Shown piece by piece: positions 1 through 5,881 of a stretch of 31,075 nt of DNA. The translations under genes and the position numbers were made by a program. The notes beneath the pieces are model-generated. The model was not told where the DNA came from. It saw nothing but the letters and a program-made list of their open reading frames with translations, and did no database searches. This DNA is from Bacteroidales bacterium (lineage in GTDB: Bacteria; Bacteroidota; Bacteroidia; Bacteroidales; P3): assembly GCA_016281475.1 (NCBI GenBank), contig JAEEIS010000193.1:1-31075 (forward strand), read 5' to 3'. Position 1 is the first letter of the stretch. Each line of letters opens with the position of its first letter.

Positions 1-276
1 ACAGACAAACGTGTGCCACCGGTCGGTGCCGTCAGACTTATCGATGACCGTAACGGTGTTGGTATCCTCATAGTTGTGGACTGTCAACACTATAGGAGAC
101 AACGTCCTCGACAGGCGGACCTCGCAGTCGCTCGTATACTTTGCCACGAAGGTCGGGAAATCATCCTTCACAATATCTTTCACAATTATTGGGTCCTGCC
201 CATGGGCAACGCTCGCGGACAGCACTACCGTCGCGAAAAGAATCAAAAACTTGATTGTCTTACCTGTAACTGCCAT
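1..276 (-). CDS. Secreted protein of unknown function, 3' part outside window
   Basis: The minus strand is open from an ATG at 276 down to the window edge, 92 codons without a stop, so the gene is cut at its C-terminus. The first 26 or so residues form a classical signal peptide: MAVTGKTIKF, a hydrophobic core LILFATVVLSA, and a likely cleavage site after AHG. The mature part begins QDPIIVKDIVKDDFPTF and continues with a moderately charged, apparently beta-rich sequence. I do not recognise a family. An AGGGA stretch lies several bases before the ATG. The gene follows the TIGR04076-type gene by 15 bases on the same strand, so the two may be co-transcribed. Export is well supported; function is unknown. 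Confidence 0.7.
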   Translation of the reverse strand, partial: MAVTGKTIKFLILFATVVLSASVAHGQDPIIVKDIVKDDFPTFVAKYTSDCEVRLSRTLSPIVLTVHNYEDTNTVTVIDKSDGTDRWHTFVC

Positions 277-291
277 ATCATTCCCTGTTTA

Positions 292-594
292 CTATTCCTC
301 AACTTCTAACAAAAAACTGACGGGACGGAAGCCGTCGTTGCAGCTAATCATGGCGCTATAGGGGTTCTGCATCCATCCGTCGAAGAAATTGCCGCCTCCG
401 CGAGCCAGTTCTTCCACAAACTCGCGCATCGACTTCCACGCCTCGAGGCACATTCCTTCGGGTTTCTCACCCCTTCGGCTCACCCACGTCATGCCCTCCT
501 GCACGTCGCAGGTGTGCTCGATAACATTCTCGTATCTAGCTTGTAAATCTTTGTAATCTGCCTTGCGGACAACTGTAATTATCACATTTTTCAT
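292..594 (-). CDS. TIGR04076-like small cysteine-containing protein
   Basis: A 100-residue protein starting MKNVIITVVRKADYKDL. The order of a short basic N-terminus, EHTCDVQEGMTW, PEGMCLEAW, a Gly/Phe-rich GGGNFFDGW and a final ISCNDGFRPVSFLLE matches my recollection of the TIGR04076 family. That is a compact cytosolic family with conserved cysteines and no assigned function. The frame can be extended by 27 residues to 675, but that extension only translates the AT-rich repeat (IFNFHFSI), so the ATG at 594 is preferred. A TATCTTTG box on the same strand ends five bases before this ATG, which supports the short form and suggests a very short or absent leader. Confidence 0.8.
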   Translation of the reverse strand: MKNVIITVVRKADYKDLQARYENVIEHTCDVQEGMTWVSRRGEKPEGMCLEAWKSMREFVEELARGGGNFFDGWMQNPYSAMISCNDGFRPVSFLLEVEE

Positions 595-598
595 AATG

Positions 599-606
599 CA
601 AAGATA
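599..606 (-). promoter_or_regulatory. Bacteroidota -7 box (TATCTTTG) for the TIGR04076-like gene
   Basis: The minus strand reads TATCTTTG, an exact match to TAnnTTTG. In Bacteroidota promoters this box spans roughly -12 to -5, which would put the transcription start at or next to the A of the ATG at 594. No clear -33 TTTG is seen; the upstream DNA is the AT heptamer repeat. Confidence 0.5.
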
Positions 607-615
607 CAAATTATT

Positions 616-709
616 AATTGAAAAATGAAAATTGAAAATTGAAATCTCGCGGGAGCGACCAATTTGATGTCTCAATTATTTCACTTTTCAATTTTCACTT
701 TCCAATTTT
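616..709. repeat. AT-rich heptamer repeat (caatttt type) in divergent spacer
   Basis: Positions 616-643 (ttaattgaaaaatgaaaatt and onward) and 671-709 (caattatttcacttttcaat and onward) are opposite-facing runs of the same attttca/tgaaaat heptamer. They are separated by a short GC-rich piece, ctcgcgggagcgacc. They fill the promoter region between the TIGR04076-like gene and menA. The same heptamer recurs at 1949, 4205, 19061, 20421, 22921, 22979, 23896 and 23988. Confidence 0.75.
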
Positions 710-715
710 ATTGTG

Positions 716-723
716 TACCTTTG
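716..723 (+). promoter_or_regulatory. Bacteroidota -7 box (TACCTTTG) for menA
   Basis: TACCTTTG matches TAnnTTTG exactly and lies 27 bases before the ATG at 751. That gives a leader of about 20 bases and supports 751 rather than 664 as the menA start. The -33 region falls in the AT heptamer repeat (ttttcact) and is only approximate. Confidence 0.55.
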
Positions 724-750
724 CAACTTATTAGAAGACTTATAAACATT

Positions 751-1731
751 ATGAAACATACACTGAAAGAATGGATTGCCACCACACGATACTGGTCGTT
801 CTCGGTGTCGGCACTGCCCGTTGTCGCCACCACCGCCTATCTCTGCACCACCCGCGAGGTGACAGGGAATGATTTGCTTTGCGCACTGCTTGCCGTGGTG
901 GGGGTGGTGCTCTTTCATGCCGCCGGCAACCTGCTGAGCGACGTGGGCGACTTCCGCTCGGGTGCCGACAGCCGCGAGGCTTTTGCCATCCCCAACCTAG
1001 TGGAGCACATCTTTGAACCCAAAGAGTACTTGCGCCTCAGCGCGGTGCTTTTCGCGCTGGGCATTGCCGTGGGGCTACTGCTCACATGGCTGTGCGGCTG
1101 GCAGTTGCTCGTCATCGGGGGCATCGGATTCCTGCTCACCCTGCTCTATACCAAGAGCAAGAACTGCTGGCTGAGCGACCTCGACGTGTTTGTCATCTTC
1201 GGCGTGCTGATTGTGCTGGGTACCTCGTTTGTGGTCACACGGCAGGTGTGTCTCGACAGCCTGCTGCTCTCTGTGCCACTGGGTTTTATCACACTGTCGG
1301 TACTCCACGCCAACAACACGGTGGACATCGAGACAGACCGCGCCGCCGGACTGCACACGCTAGCGATGGCGATGGGAGTGGAACGTGCCGCCAAGGTGTA
1401 TATCTGCTACCAAATCATTCCCTTTGTGTGGATTGTGGGATGTGTGCTGCTGGGCTACATGCCGTGGACGGCACTGATTTGCCTTGTTTCCCTCGTGGCG
1501 GCGGTGGGCAACATACGGCAGGCCGCGAAGGCTATTAAGAGGGATGACAGAAGCGGAAACGACATACCCCGGCCTTGCGGCAAACATTCACAGGATGGTT
1601 GCTCCCCATCTAAAGAGAGGATAGAAGGCCGCGAGGCGATGATGGGGCTCGACCTGCGCTCCGCCAAGCTTCAACTGCTGTTTTCCCTCACCCTTGCCGT
1701 CGGGTTGTTTTTGGCTGCAATCCTCAAGTAA
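751..1731 (+). CDS. menA: 1,4-dihydroxy-2-naphthoate polyprenyltransferase (MenA, UbiA family)
   Basis: A membrane prenyltransferase that attaches the polyprenyl tail to dihydroxynaphthoate in menaquinone synthesis. The 326-residue product has multiple hydrophobic helices and both Asp-rich UbiA motifs: NLLSDVGDFRSGAD at 60-73 and NNTVDIETDRAAG at 188-200, typical of MenA. The start at 751 follows a good -7 box; the upstream extension to 664 translates repeat DNA. Residues of about 265-293 (RSGNDIPRPCGKHSQDGCSP and onward) lie between two helices. They are encoded by a diverged double-hairpin repeat (1561-1622) and are absent from family members as I know them; without them the length is near the usual 295. 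The stop is directly abutted by the next gene's ATG. Other UbiA enzymes are possible but less likely. Confidence 0.88.
   Translation: MKHTLKEWIATTRYWSFSVSALPVVATTAYLCTTREVTGNDLLCALLAVVGVVLFHAAGNLLSDVGDFRSGADSREAFAIPNLVEHIFEPKEYLRLSAVLFALGIAVGLLLTWLCGWQLLVIGGIGFLLTLLYTKSKNCWLSDLDVFVIFGVLIVLGTSFVVTRQVCLDSLLLSVPLGFITLSVLHANNTVDIETDRAAGLHTLAMAMGVERAAKVYICYQIIPFVWIVGCVLLGYMPWTALICLVSLVAAVGNIRQAAKAIKRDDRSGNDIPRPCGKHSQDGCSPSKERIEGREAMMGLDLRSAKLQLLFSLTLAVGLFLAAILK
1561..1622 (-). repeat. Double-hairpin repeat, diverged copy inside menA
   Basis: On the plus strand this reads acatacccc, then ggccttgcgg, 22 extra bases, and ccccatctaaagagagg. It matches the reverse orientation of the element at 27078-27118. 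On the minus strand the second hairpin is GCC-GCAA-GGC followed by ggggtatgt. It is in frame with menA and adds about 30 residues. Confidence 0.6.
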
Positions 1732-2412
1732 ATGCCTCAAAAACTTCATACTACACGATTGTGCCTGCCCATCTTGATAGCAGCTGGGCTGTGGTTCTTC
1801 ATGTTCTCACCGTGGACCGCAGGATTGGTAAACTTCTGGTACGCCATGACCGCATCGGCATTGCTGCTCATACTCATGGCCTGGCAGTTAGGACGCGACA
1901 GCCGTCCCCTCTTGAGAGGGGTACCGCGAAGCGGGGGGGTAAGTGTTTCAATTTTCAATTTTCAATTTTCAATTTGTCAACTCCTTCTCGGCTTGGCCAT
2001 AGCGGCTATGCTGTGGGGCATGTTCTGGGTGGGCGACAAACTGAGCAGCCTGATGTTTGGCTTTGCCCGTGGGCAGGTGGACAGCATCTACGGCATAAAG
2101 ACGAGTTTGCCGTCATGGTTGATTGGATTGCTCCTCCTCCTGATTATCGGACCTGCCGAGGAGCTGTTCTGGCGAGGATTCATACAATACGGACTTTCCT
2201 TGCGTTGGGGCGAAAATTGGGGCTTTGTGGTCACCACCGCTATTTATACGCTTATACACCTGTGGTCATTCAACTTTATGCTGATTATGGCGTCATTGGT
2301 ATGTGGTATCGTGTGGGGCGGACTCTACCGCCTGCGACCCCAATGGCTGCCCGCGCTAGTGGTGTCGCACGCCGTGTGGGATGCCTGCGTGTTTGTGGTG
2401 TTCCCTATCTAA
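1732..2412 (+). CDS. CPBP-family intramembrane glutamic endopeptidase (CAAX protease-like)
   Basis: A 226-residue polytopic membrane protein. The CPBP signature is clear: EE at 143-144 with R148 (AEELFWRG), a second-motif His176 (LIHLWSFNF), and His213 in the third motif (VVSHAVWD). The family cleaves or processes membrane-associated substrates; the substrate here is unknown. The ATG abuts the menA stop with no spacer, so translation is probably coupled. Residues of about 57-82 (RPLLRGVPRSGGVSVSIFNF) are unlike a protease. They are encoded by one complete double-hairpin repeat followed by the AT heptamer repeat, placed between two membrane helices. The gene is open throughout and all catalytic residues are present, so it is probably functional despite the insertion. 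Confidence 0.85.
   Translation: MPQKLHTTRLCLPILIAAGLWFFMFSPWTAGLVNFWYAMTASALLLILMAWQLGRDSRPLLRGVPRSGGVSVSIFNFQFSICQLLLGLAIAAMLWGMFWVGDKLSSLMFGFARGQVDSIYGIKTSLPSWLIGLLLLLIIGPAEELFWRGFIQYGLSLRWGENWGFVVTTAIYTLIHLWSFNFMLIMASLVCGIVWGGLYRLRPQWLPALVVSHAVWDACVFVVFPI
1899..1944 (+). repeat. Double-hairpin repeat inside the CPBP protease gene
   Basis: Hairpin 1 is CCCCTC-TTGA-GAGGGG, hairpin 2 is CCGC-GAA-GCGG, and the tail is gggggtaagt. These 46 bases are identical, base for base, to 5833-5878. The copy is read in frame as RPLLRGVPRSGGVS. Confidence 0.9.
1949..1975 (+). repeat. AT heptamer repeat inside the CPBP protease gene
   Basis: Nearly four tandem units of caatttt start five bases after the double-hairpin repeat and are translated as IFNFQFSI. 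This is the same repeat that fills many spacers in the window. Confidence 0.85.
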
Positions 2413-2413
2413 T

Positions 2414-3079
2414 TCACTTCCACTTCTTCAATCCGTAGAAGCAAATCACTATCCAGAAGGAGAACTGTGCCGCCATGCACCAGTCGCCTTGCATTATCCA
2501 CATCGCCACCTTGATGACATCCACCACAATCCAAAACATCCATTGCTCGCGATAGCGCAGCATCATCAGCACCTGTGCCACAAAAGCGGGCACCGAACTC
2601 ACCGCATCTAGAAACGGATGGGGGTCCGAGGTGCGGCGCAACAGCCAGTAGCCTCCGATCACACCCGCAAAAAATATCATCAGCGTTATCCCCCACCCCT
2701 TGGCGGTAAGCCGGCGCGCCTGCACGCTGTTGCCCTCGTCGCCCGCATCATAGTTGCGACTCCAAGTGTAGATGCCCACCAACGTCGTCAGCATATAGAA
2801 AGCGTTCTCTACCAGCTCGCCATAGAAATGCTGCCGTGCCGAAAGCACCATATAGCACCCTATTTGGAACACCCCGAAGAGGAACGACGACAACTTGCGC
2901 TGGCTGCACAACGTAACCGAGAACACACCCAGCATGCCCGTCACCAACGACAGCAGGCCGTCGCCCGTAATGACGTATGTGACCACCTGCAGCAATAGGC
3001 CGCACACTATCAGTATCCAGTCGGCAGTGGTCTGTCCTGCAACAAATTCGTTATATAAAATCCGTTTGATTTTAGCCAT
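2414..3079 (-). CDS. pnuC: PnuC-type nicotinamide riboside transporter
   Basis: A 221-residue inner-membrane protein with about seven hydrophobic segments. It shows PnuC hallmarks: a helix with FGVFQIGCYMVL, then HFYGELVENAFYMLTTLVGIYTW, and near the C-terminus WMFWIVVDVIKVAMWIMQGD. The family imports nicotinamide riboside, or related vitamin precursors in some branches, by facilitated diffusion, for NAD synthesis. No NadR kinase gene is seen nearby, so the exact substrate is inferred. The ATG at 3079 gives MAKIKRILYNEF. Its stop is two bases from the convergent CPBP stop, leaving no room for a terminator between them. A TATTTTTG box lies about 56 bases upstream. Confidence 0.88.
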   Translation of the reverse strand: MAKIKRILYNEFVAGQTTADWILIVCGLLLQVVTYVITGDGLLSLVTGMLGVFSVTLCSQRKLSSFLFGVFQIGCYMVLSARQHFYGELVENAFYMLTTLVGIYTWSRNYDAGDEGNSVQARRLTAKGWGITLMIFFAGVIGGYWLLRRTSDPHPFLDAVSSVPAFVAQVLMMLRYREQWMFWIVVDVIKVAMWIMQGDWCMAAQFSFWIVICFYGLKKWK

Positions 3080-3134
3080 ACTCTTTGCAACAATTGAATG
3101 TTAAAATAACGCGCACACTCAACAATTATTGCCA

Positions 3135-3142
3135 CAAAAATA
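3135..3142 (-). promoter_or_regulatory. Possible -7 box (TATTTTTG) for pnuC
   Basis: The minus strand reads TATTTTTG, an exact TAnnTTTG match, about 56 bases before the pnuC ATG. No -33 box is evident. The AT-rich background makes a chance match possible. Confidence 0.35.
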
Positions 3143-3163
3143 TACTAAACAAATTTTTTTGTG

Positions 3164-3171
3164 TATTTTTG
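3164..3171 (+). promoter_or_regulatory. Possible -7 box (TATTTTTG) for the esterase-LysM gene
   Basis: TATTTTTG followed by C lies 26 bases before the ATG at 3197. It fits the Bacteroidota consensus and lies upstream of the signal-peptide start, excluding the longer start at 3161. The -33 element is not clear. Confidence 0.45.
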
Positions 3172-3196
3172 CATCTTCAAACAAACCCTTGTCAAT

Positions 3197-4201
3197 ATGA
3201 AACGAGCCTTACTGACAATATTGCTTATCTTCCCTCTATCCATTGTTGCGCAAACACTTACAGCGTATCGAAACCAAGTCCCCAACGGTTACAACTTCTG
3301 GGTCTGCACCCCAAAGAATTACGACTCGCTGCAATCCGACGTGCCCGTCATCCTCTTTCTGCACGGTGCCAGTCTCTGCGGCAATAACCTTGACCGTGTA
3401 AGACGTTACGGACCCCTCGACGCGCTGAAGATGGGTCGGCAAATCGAAGCCCTCATCATTGCTCCGCAGAACCCTGGAGGAGCGTGGAATCCTCAACGAG
3501 TGAACAACGTAGTGAACTGGGTGTTCGACCACTACGCTGGCGACACCAACCGATTCTACGTCTACGGCATGAGCCTGGGCGGCTACGGCACCATCGACTA
3601 CTCCGCCGCCTATCCCGAACGCATCGCTGCCGCCATGGCGCTGTGCGGCGGTGGTAATCCCAAGTCCTATTGCGGACTCAACGAGCTGCCGCTGTGGATA
3701 GTGCATGGCACAGCCGACCGTGCCGTTCCGTTGTCGCAATCCGAGAAGGTCATCAGCGGAATGTCGCGCTGTGGCGACAGCCCACGCCTGCGCTTCTCCA
3801 AGCTGCCCGGTGTGAGCCACGGCGGGCTGGCACGCGCCTTCTACATCACCGAGACCTACGACTGGCTCTTCTCCCATCGTCTCGACGACCCCGGCCGTCC
3901 TGTGAACAAAGACTACGACATCACCACCGACCGCCTGCACAAAGCATACAAAGACATAGACCGTCGCGCCAACCAACTGATTGTGCGCAACGGGCAAAAA
4001 ACAAACTCAAAAGATGAAAGCCTCACCTCAAACGAGGACAACACCACAACGGGCAACACACAATATCACACCATCCGCAAAGGCGACACGCTAGGCAAAA
4101 TTGCCAAGCACTACCACACCTCGGTCAGTGCCCTCTGCCGCCTCAACGACATATCGTCCACCACCACCCTGCGCATCGGCAAACGGCTGAGAGTGCAATA
4201 A
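3197..4201 (+). CDS. Secreted alpha/beta-hydrolase (esterase) with C-terminal LysM domain
   Basis: A 334-residue exported protein. Residues 1-19 are a signal peptide (MKRALLTILLIFPLSIVAQ). Residues of about 30-235 are an alpha/beta hydrolase with VILFLHGASLCGNN for the oxyanion region. The catalytic triad candidates are Ser126 in GMSLGGYG, Asp174 in HGTADRAVP and His208 in GVSHGG; this looks closest to the PHB-depolymerase/feruloyl-esterase-like group. A polar linker (266-288) rich in Asn, Thr and Ser leads to a LysM module (QYHTIRKGDTLGKIAKHYHT to KRLRVQ, 289-334) that should bind peptidoglycan or another GlcNAc polymer. I infer an envelope-tethered esterase, for example acting on acetylated or feruloylated glycans; the substrate is unknown. 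The ATG at 3197 is chosen over 3161 because it begins the signal peptide. Confidence 0.85.
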   Translation: MKRALLTILLIFPLSIVAQTLTAYRNQVPNGYNFWVCTPKNYDSLQSDVPVILFLHGASLCGNNLDRVRRYGPLDALKMGRQIEALIIAPQNPGGAWNPQRVNNVVNWVFDHYAGDTNRFYVYGMSLGGYGTIDYSAAYPERIAAAMALCGGGNPKSYCGLNELPLWIVHGTADRAVPLSQSEKVISGMSRCGDSPRLRFSKLPGVSHGGLARAFYITETYDWLFSHRLDDPGRPVNKDYDITTDRLHKAYKDIDRRANQLIVRNGQKTNSKDESLTSNEDNTTTGNTQYHTIRKGDTLGKIAKHYHTSVSALCRLNDISSTTTLRIGKRLRVQ

Positions 4202-4204
4202 GGG

Positions 4205-4221
4205 AATTAAAAATTAAAAAT
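4205..4221. repeat. Short AT repeat (aattaaaaattaaaaatt)
   Basis: Tandem attaaaa units directly after the esterase stop. It is a variant of the AT heptamer repeat seen throughout the window's spacers. Confidence 0.5.
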
Positions 4222-4245
4222 TCAGAAGTGAGAAGTATAAATAAT

Positions 4246-4291
4246 AAGAGGTAAGAAGTTGGGCTGGTGAGCCATTCACTTCCTACCTCTT
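4246..4291. terminator. Inverted repeat between convergent genes, possible bidirectional terminator
   Basis: aagaggtaagaagt at 4246-4259 pairs with acttcctacctctt at 4278-4291, with one mismatch in 14 and an 18-base loop. It lies between the esterase-LysM stop and the stop of the minus-strand lipoprotein. Runs of A and T flank both sides, as expected for a two-way terminator. Confidence 0.5.
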
Positions 4292-4308
4292 AAATCTTAT
4301 TTCTTACT

Positions 4309-5100
4309 TCATTTCGCTGCAGGAATCTGCGAGGGCGAGGTGATGTCCTTCACCAGTCGCACCGAACGGCCATTGCTGCGGAGCGTACCGTCGTCGGTGC
4401 CACTCATCATAAATCCCATAAAGAAAGCACAACCCATGGGGGCTGGCGAACTAGACCAATAGCGGCCAAAGTCCTTCACACCGTTGACAGACCGACCAAT
4501 ACGGTTGCCAGCGGCGGGCAGAAACACCGCTCCAGCCTTCTCCATCAAGTTCCAATGCTGGGCATCATACACATGCTGGCCATATTCGCCCGTGTACGAC
4601 ACTTCGATGGTGTCGCAGTTCCACGTGTCGGGCAGAATCACCATACCACAGTACGTATTCCAACCCGCATCCATCAGAGTGCATGTGCCATACAGCTTGT
4701 TGGCATTGGGACGCTTCTGCAGCAGGTAGTTCCACTCCTCAAACGAGAGCGTGCGCCAGCCTGCCTCGCTCATCTTCGAACCCCAGTCCACAAACGAAGC
4801 GTAGTCGTTGCCCACTTCCGAAGTCTTCATCGGGTCGTCGCCCGTACCCCAGCCGAAAAGGTCTATCGTGCCGCCGTAAGTGGCCGCAATCTGATTGTTG
4901 CTACCACCAATATATTCATATTGCGTGGCGGCAAACGAGAATTTCTTCAGGGTTCCGTTATACTGCAGGTTGCCCGGCGAGAAAAAAACCTGTTTCGTTT
5001 CGCTAACCGAAAAACAGCGCGGATACACTTCCATTTGCTTCTGGCAGGCGGTCATCGCCAGCATTGCCACAGCCGATAACAAGAATAGTCTATGCTTCAT
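4309..5100 (-). CDS. Lipoprotein with FISUMP-like C-lectin-type domain
   Basis: A 263-residue lipoprotein. The N-terminus MKHRLFLLSAVAMLAMTAC has a lipobox with Cys19, so the mature protein is probably lipid-anchored. The body shows PGNLQYNG, DLFGWGTG, WRTLSFEEWNYLL, FLPAAGNRIG, YWSSSPA and a closing RSVRLVKD. This is the layout of the Fibrobacter succinogenes major paralogous (FISUMP) domain and related sulfatase-modifying-factor/C-lectin folds. Such domains are usually cell-surface binding or adhesion modules; the ligand is unknown. It is the most diverged of three such genes here (see 25323 and 29144). A TATATTTG box lies about 65 bases upstream. It may be monocistronic. Confidence 0.75.
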   Translation of the reverse strand: MKHRLFLLSAVAMLAMTACQKQMEVYPRCFSVSETKQVFFSPGNLQYNGTLKKFSFAATQYEYIGGSNNQIAATYGGTIDLFGWGTGDDPMKTSEVGNDYASFVDWGSKMSEAGWRTLSFEEWNYLLQKRPNANKLYGTCTLMDAGWNTYCGMVILPDTWNCDTIEVSYTGEYGQHVYDAQHWNLMEKAGAVFLPAAGNRIGRSVNGVKDFGRYWSSSPAPMGCAFFMGFMMSGTDDGTLRSNGRSVRLVKDITSPSQIPAAK

Positions 5101-5164
5101 AATACTTAAAATATCAATTTGTTAAAAACCTTTTTTCATTTACTGACATACACAAATGCCGATG

Positions 5165-5172
5165 CAAATATA
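5165..5172 (-). promoter_or_regulatory. Bacteroidota -7 box (TATATTTG) for the first FISUMP-like lipoprotein
   Basis: The minus strand reads TATATTTG then C, an exact TAnnTTTG match, predicting a leader of about 58 bases before the ATG at 5100. A TTTG lies 12 bases further upstream, too close for the usual spacing of about 19-21, so the -33 element is uncertain. Confidence 0.5.
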
Positions 5173-5204
5173 CATATTTTTTTCCAAACATCAGATTTTT
5201 ATGT

Positions 5205-5780
5205 TTAAAACATACCTCCCGGCTTCGCCGTACCCATCTCATGAGGGGTCGTTTTCCTGACGTACTCCGCGTAGGCATACCACAAGCCCGTCTCCTCGTC
5301 CTGCATCCGCTCGGTCAGCTCCACTTCGCGCCACACCGACCTGTCGATAACGGGGAAATACACATCGGCCTCAAAGTCCTCGTACACCCACGTCACATAC
5401 AGCCTGTTCACCAGCGGCAGGAAGTCGCGATACAGTGCTCCTCCGCCCATGACGAAGGTCTCCTCCTCGCCCTGTATCATCTTCAGCACCTGCGGGATGC
5501 TGTGCGCCACCTCCAGTGTTCCTGTAGCCGTCTCCGGCACCTCGTAGTGGAACTCCATGTCGTGCGTCAGCACGATGTTGCGCCTCTTGGGCAGCGGTTT
5601 CTTGGGCAGCGAATCGAATGTCCGCCTACCCATCACCACCGTGTGCCCACTGGTGAGGCTCTTGAAACGTTTCAGGTCGTCGCTCAGATGCCACAGCAAG
5701 TCGTTATCCTTGCCGATGGCCCTATTCTGCGCACACGCCACAATGATAGACAAATTAGGGAAAGGGTTAATGTCGTACAT
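5205..5780 (-). CDS. folA: Dihydrofolate reductase with repeat-derived C-terminus
   Basis: Reduces dihydrofolate to tetrahydrofolate with NADPH in the cytosol. The 191-residue product has the DHFR core: IIVACAQNRAIGKDNDLLWHL, catalytic Asp35 in HLSDDLKRFK, GHTVVMGRRTF, FVMGGGALYRDFL for NADPH binding, and a C-terminal strand ending YAEYVRK. The last 15 residues, TTPHEMGTAKPGGMF, do not belong to DHFR. They are the translation of a double-hairpin repeat (5210-5250), and the stop codon lies just past it. The natural end would be about residue 176. No thyA lies next to it. It is followed on the same strand by the first FISUMP-like lipoprotein, which has its own promoter box. Confidence 0.93.
   Translation of the reverse strand: MYDINPFPNLSIIVACAQNRAIGKDNDLLWHLSDDLKRFKSLTSGHTVVMGRRTFDSLPKKPLPKRRNIVLTHDMEFHYEVPETATGTLEVAHSIPQVLKMIQGEEETFVMGGGALYRDFLPLVNRLYVTWVYEDFEADVYFPVIDRSVWREVELTERMQDEETGLWYAYAEYVRKTTPHEMGTAKPGGMF
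5210..5250 (-). repeat. Double-hairpin repeat forming the 3' end of folA
   Basis: On the minus strand: gacccctcatgagatggggt-like hairpin 1 (slightly decayed), then hairpin 2 CGGC-GAA-GCCG and the tail gggaggtatgt. The stem of hairpin 2 differs from CCGC/GCGG in other copies but still pairs. It encodes the last 15 FolA residues. Confidence 0.8.
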
Positions 5781-5832
5781 AAAGTGATTAGTGATTGGTG
5801 ATTAGTGAATAGAGAATTGACAAATGGGGCGG

Positions 5833-5878
5833 CAGCCGTCCCCTCTTGAGAGGGGTACCGCGAAGCGGGGGGGTAAGT
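5833..5878 (+). repeat. Double-hairpin repeat in the folA-hydF spacer
   Basis: Identical over 46 bases to the copy inside the CPBP gene at 1899-1944. It ends three bases before the hydF stop, where on the minus strand it could form stem-loops in the hydF 3' end. Confidence 0.9.
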
Positions 5879-5881
5879 CCT

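Noticed and set aside
13..361. Plus-strand frames at the left edge
   Set aside because: The minus strand carries a signal peptide and a convincing open frame over the same bases.
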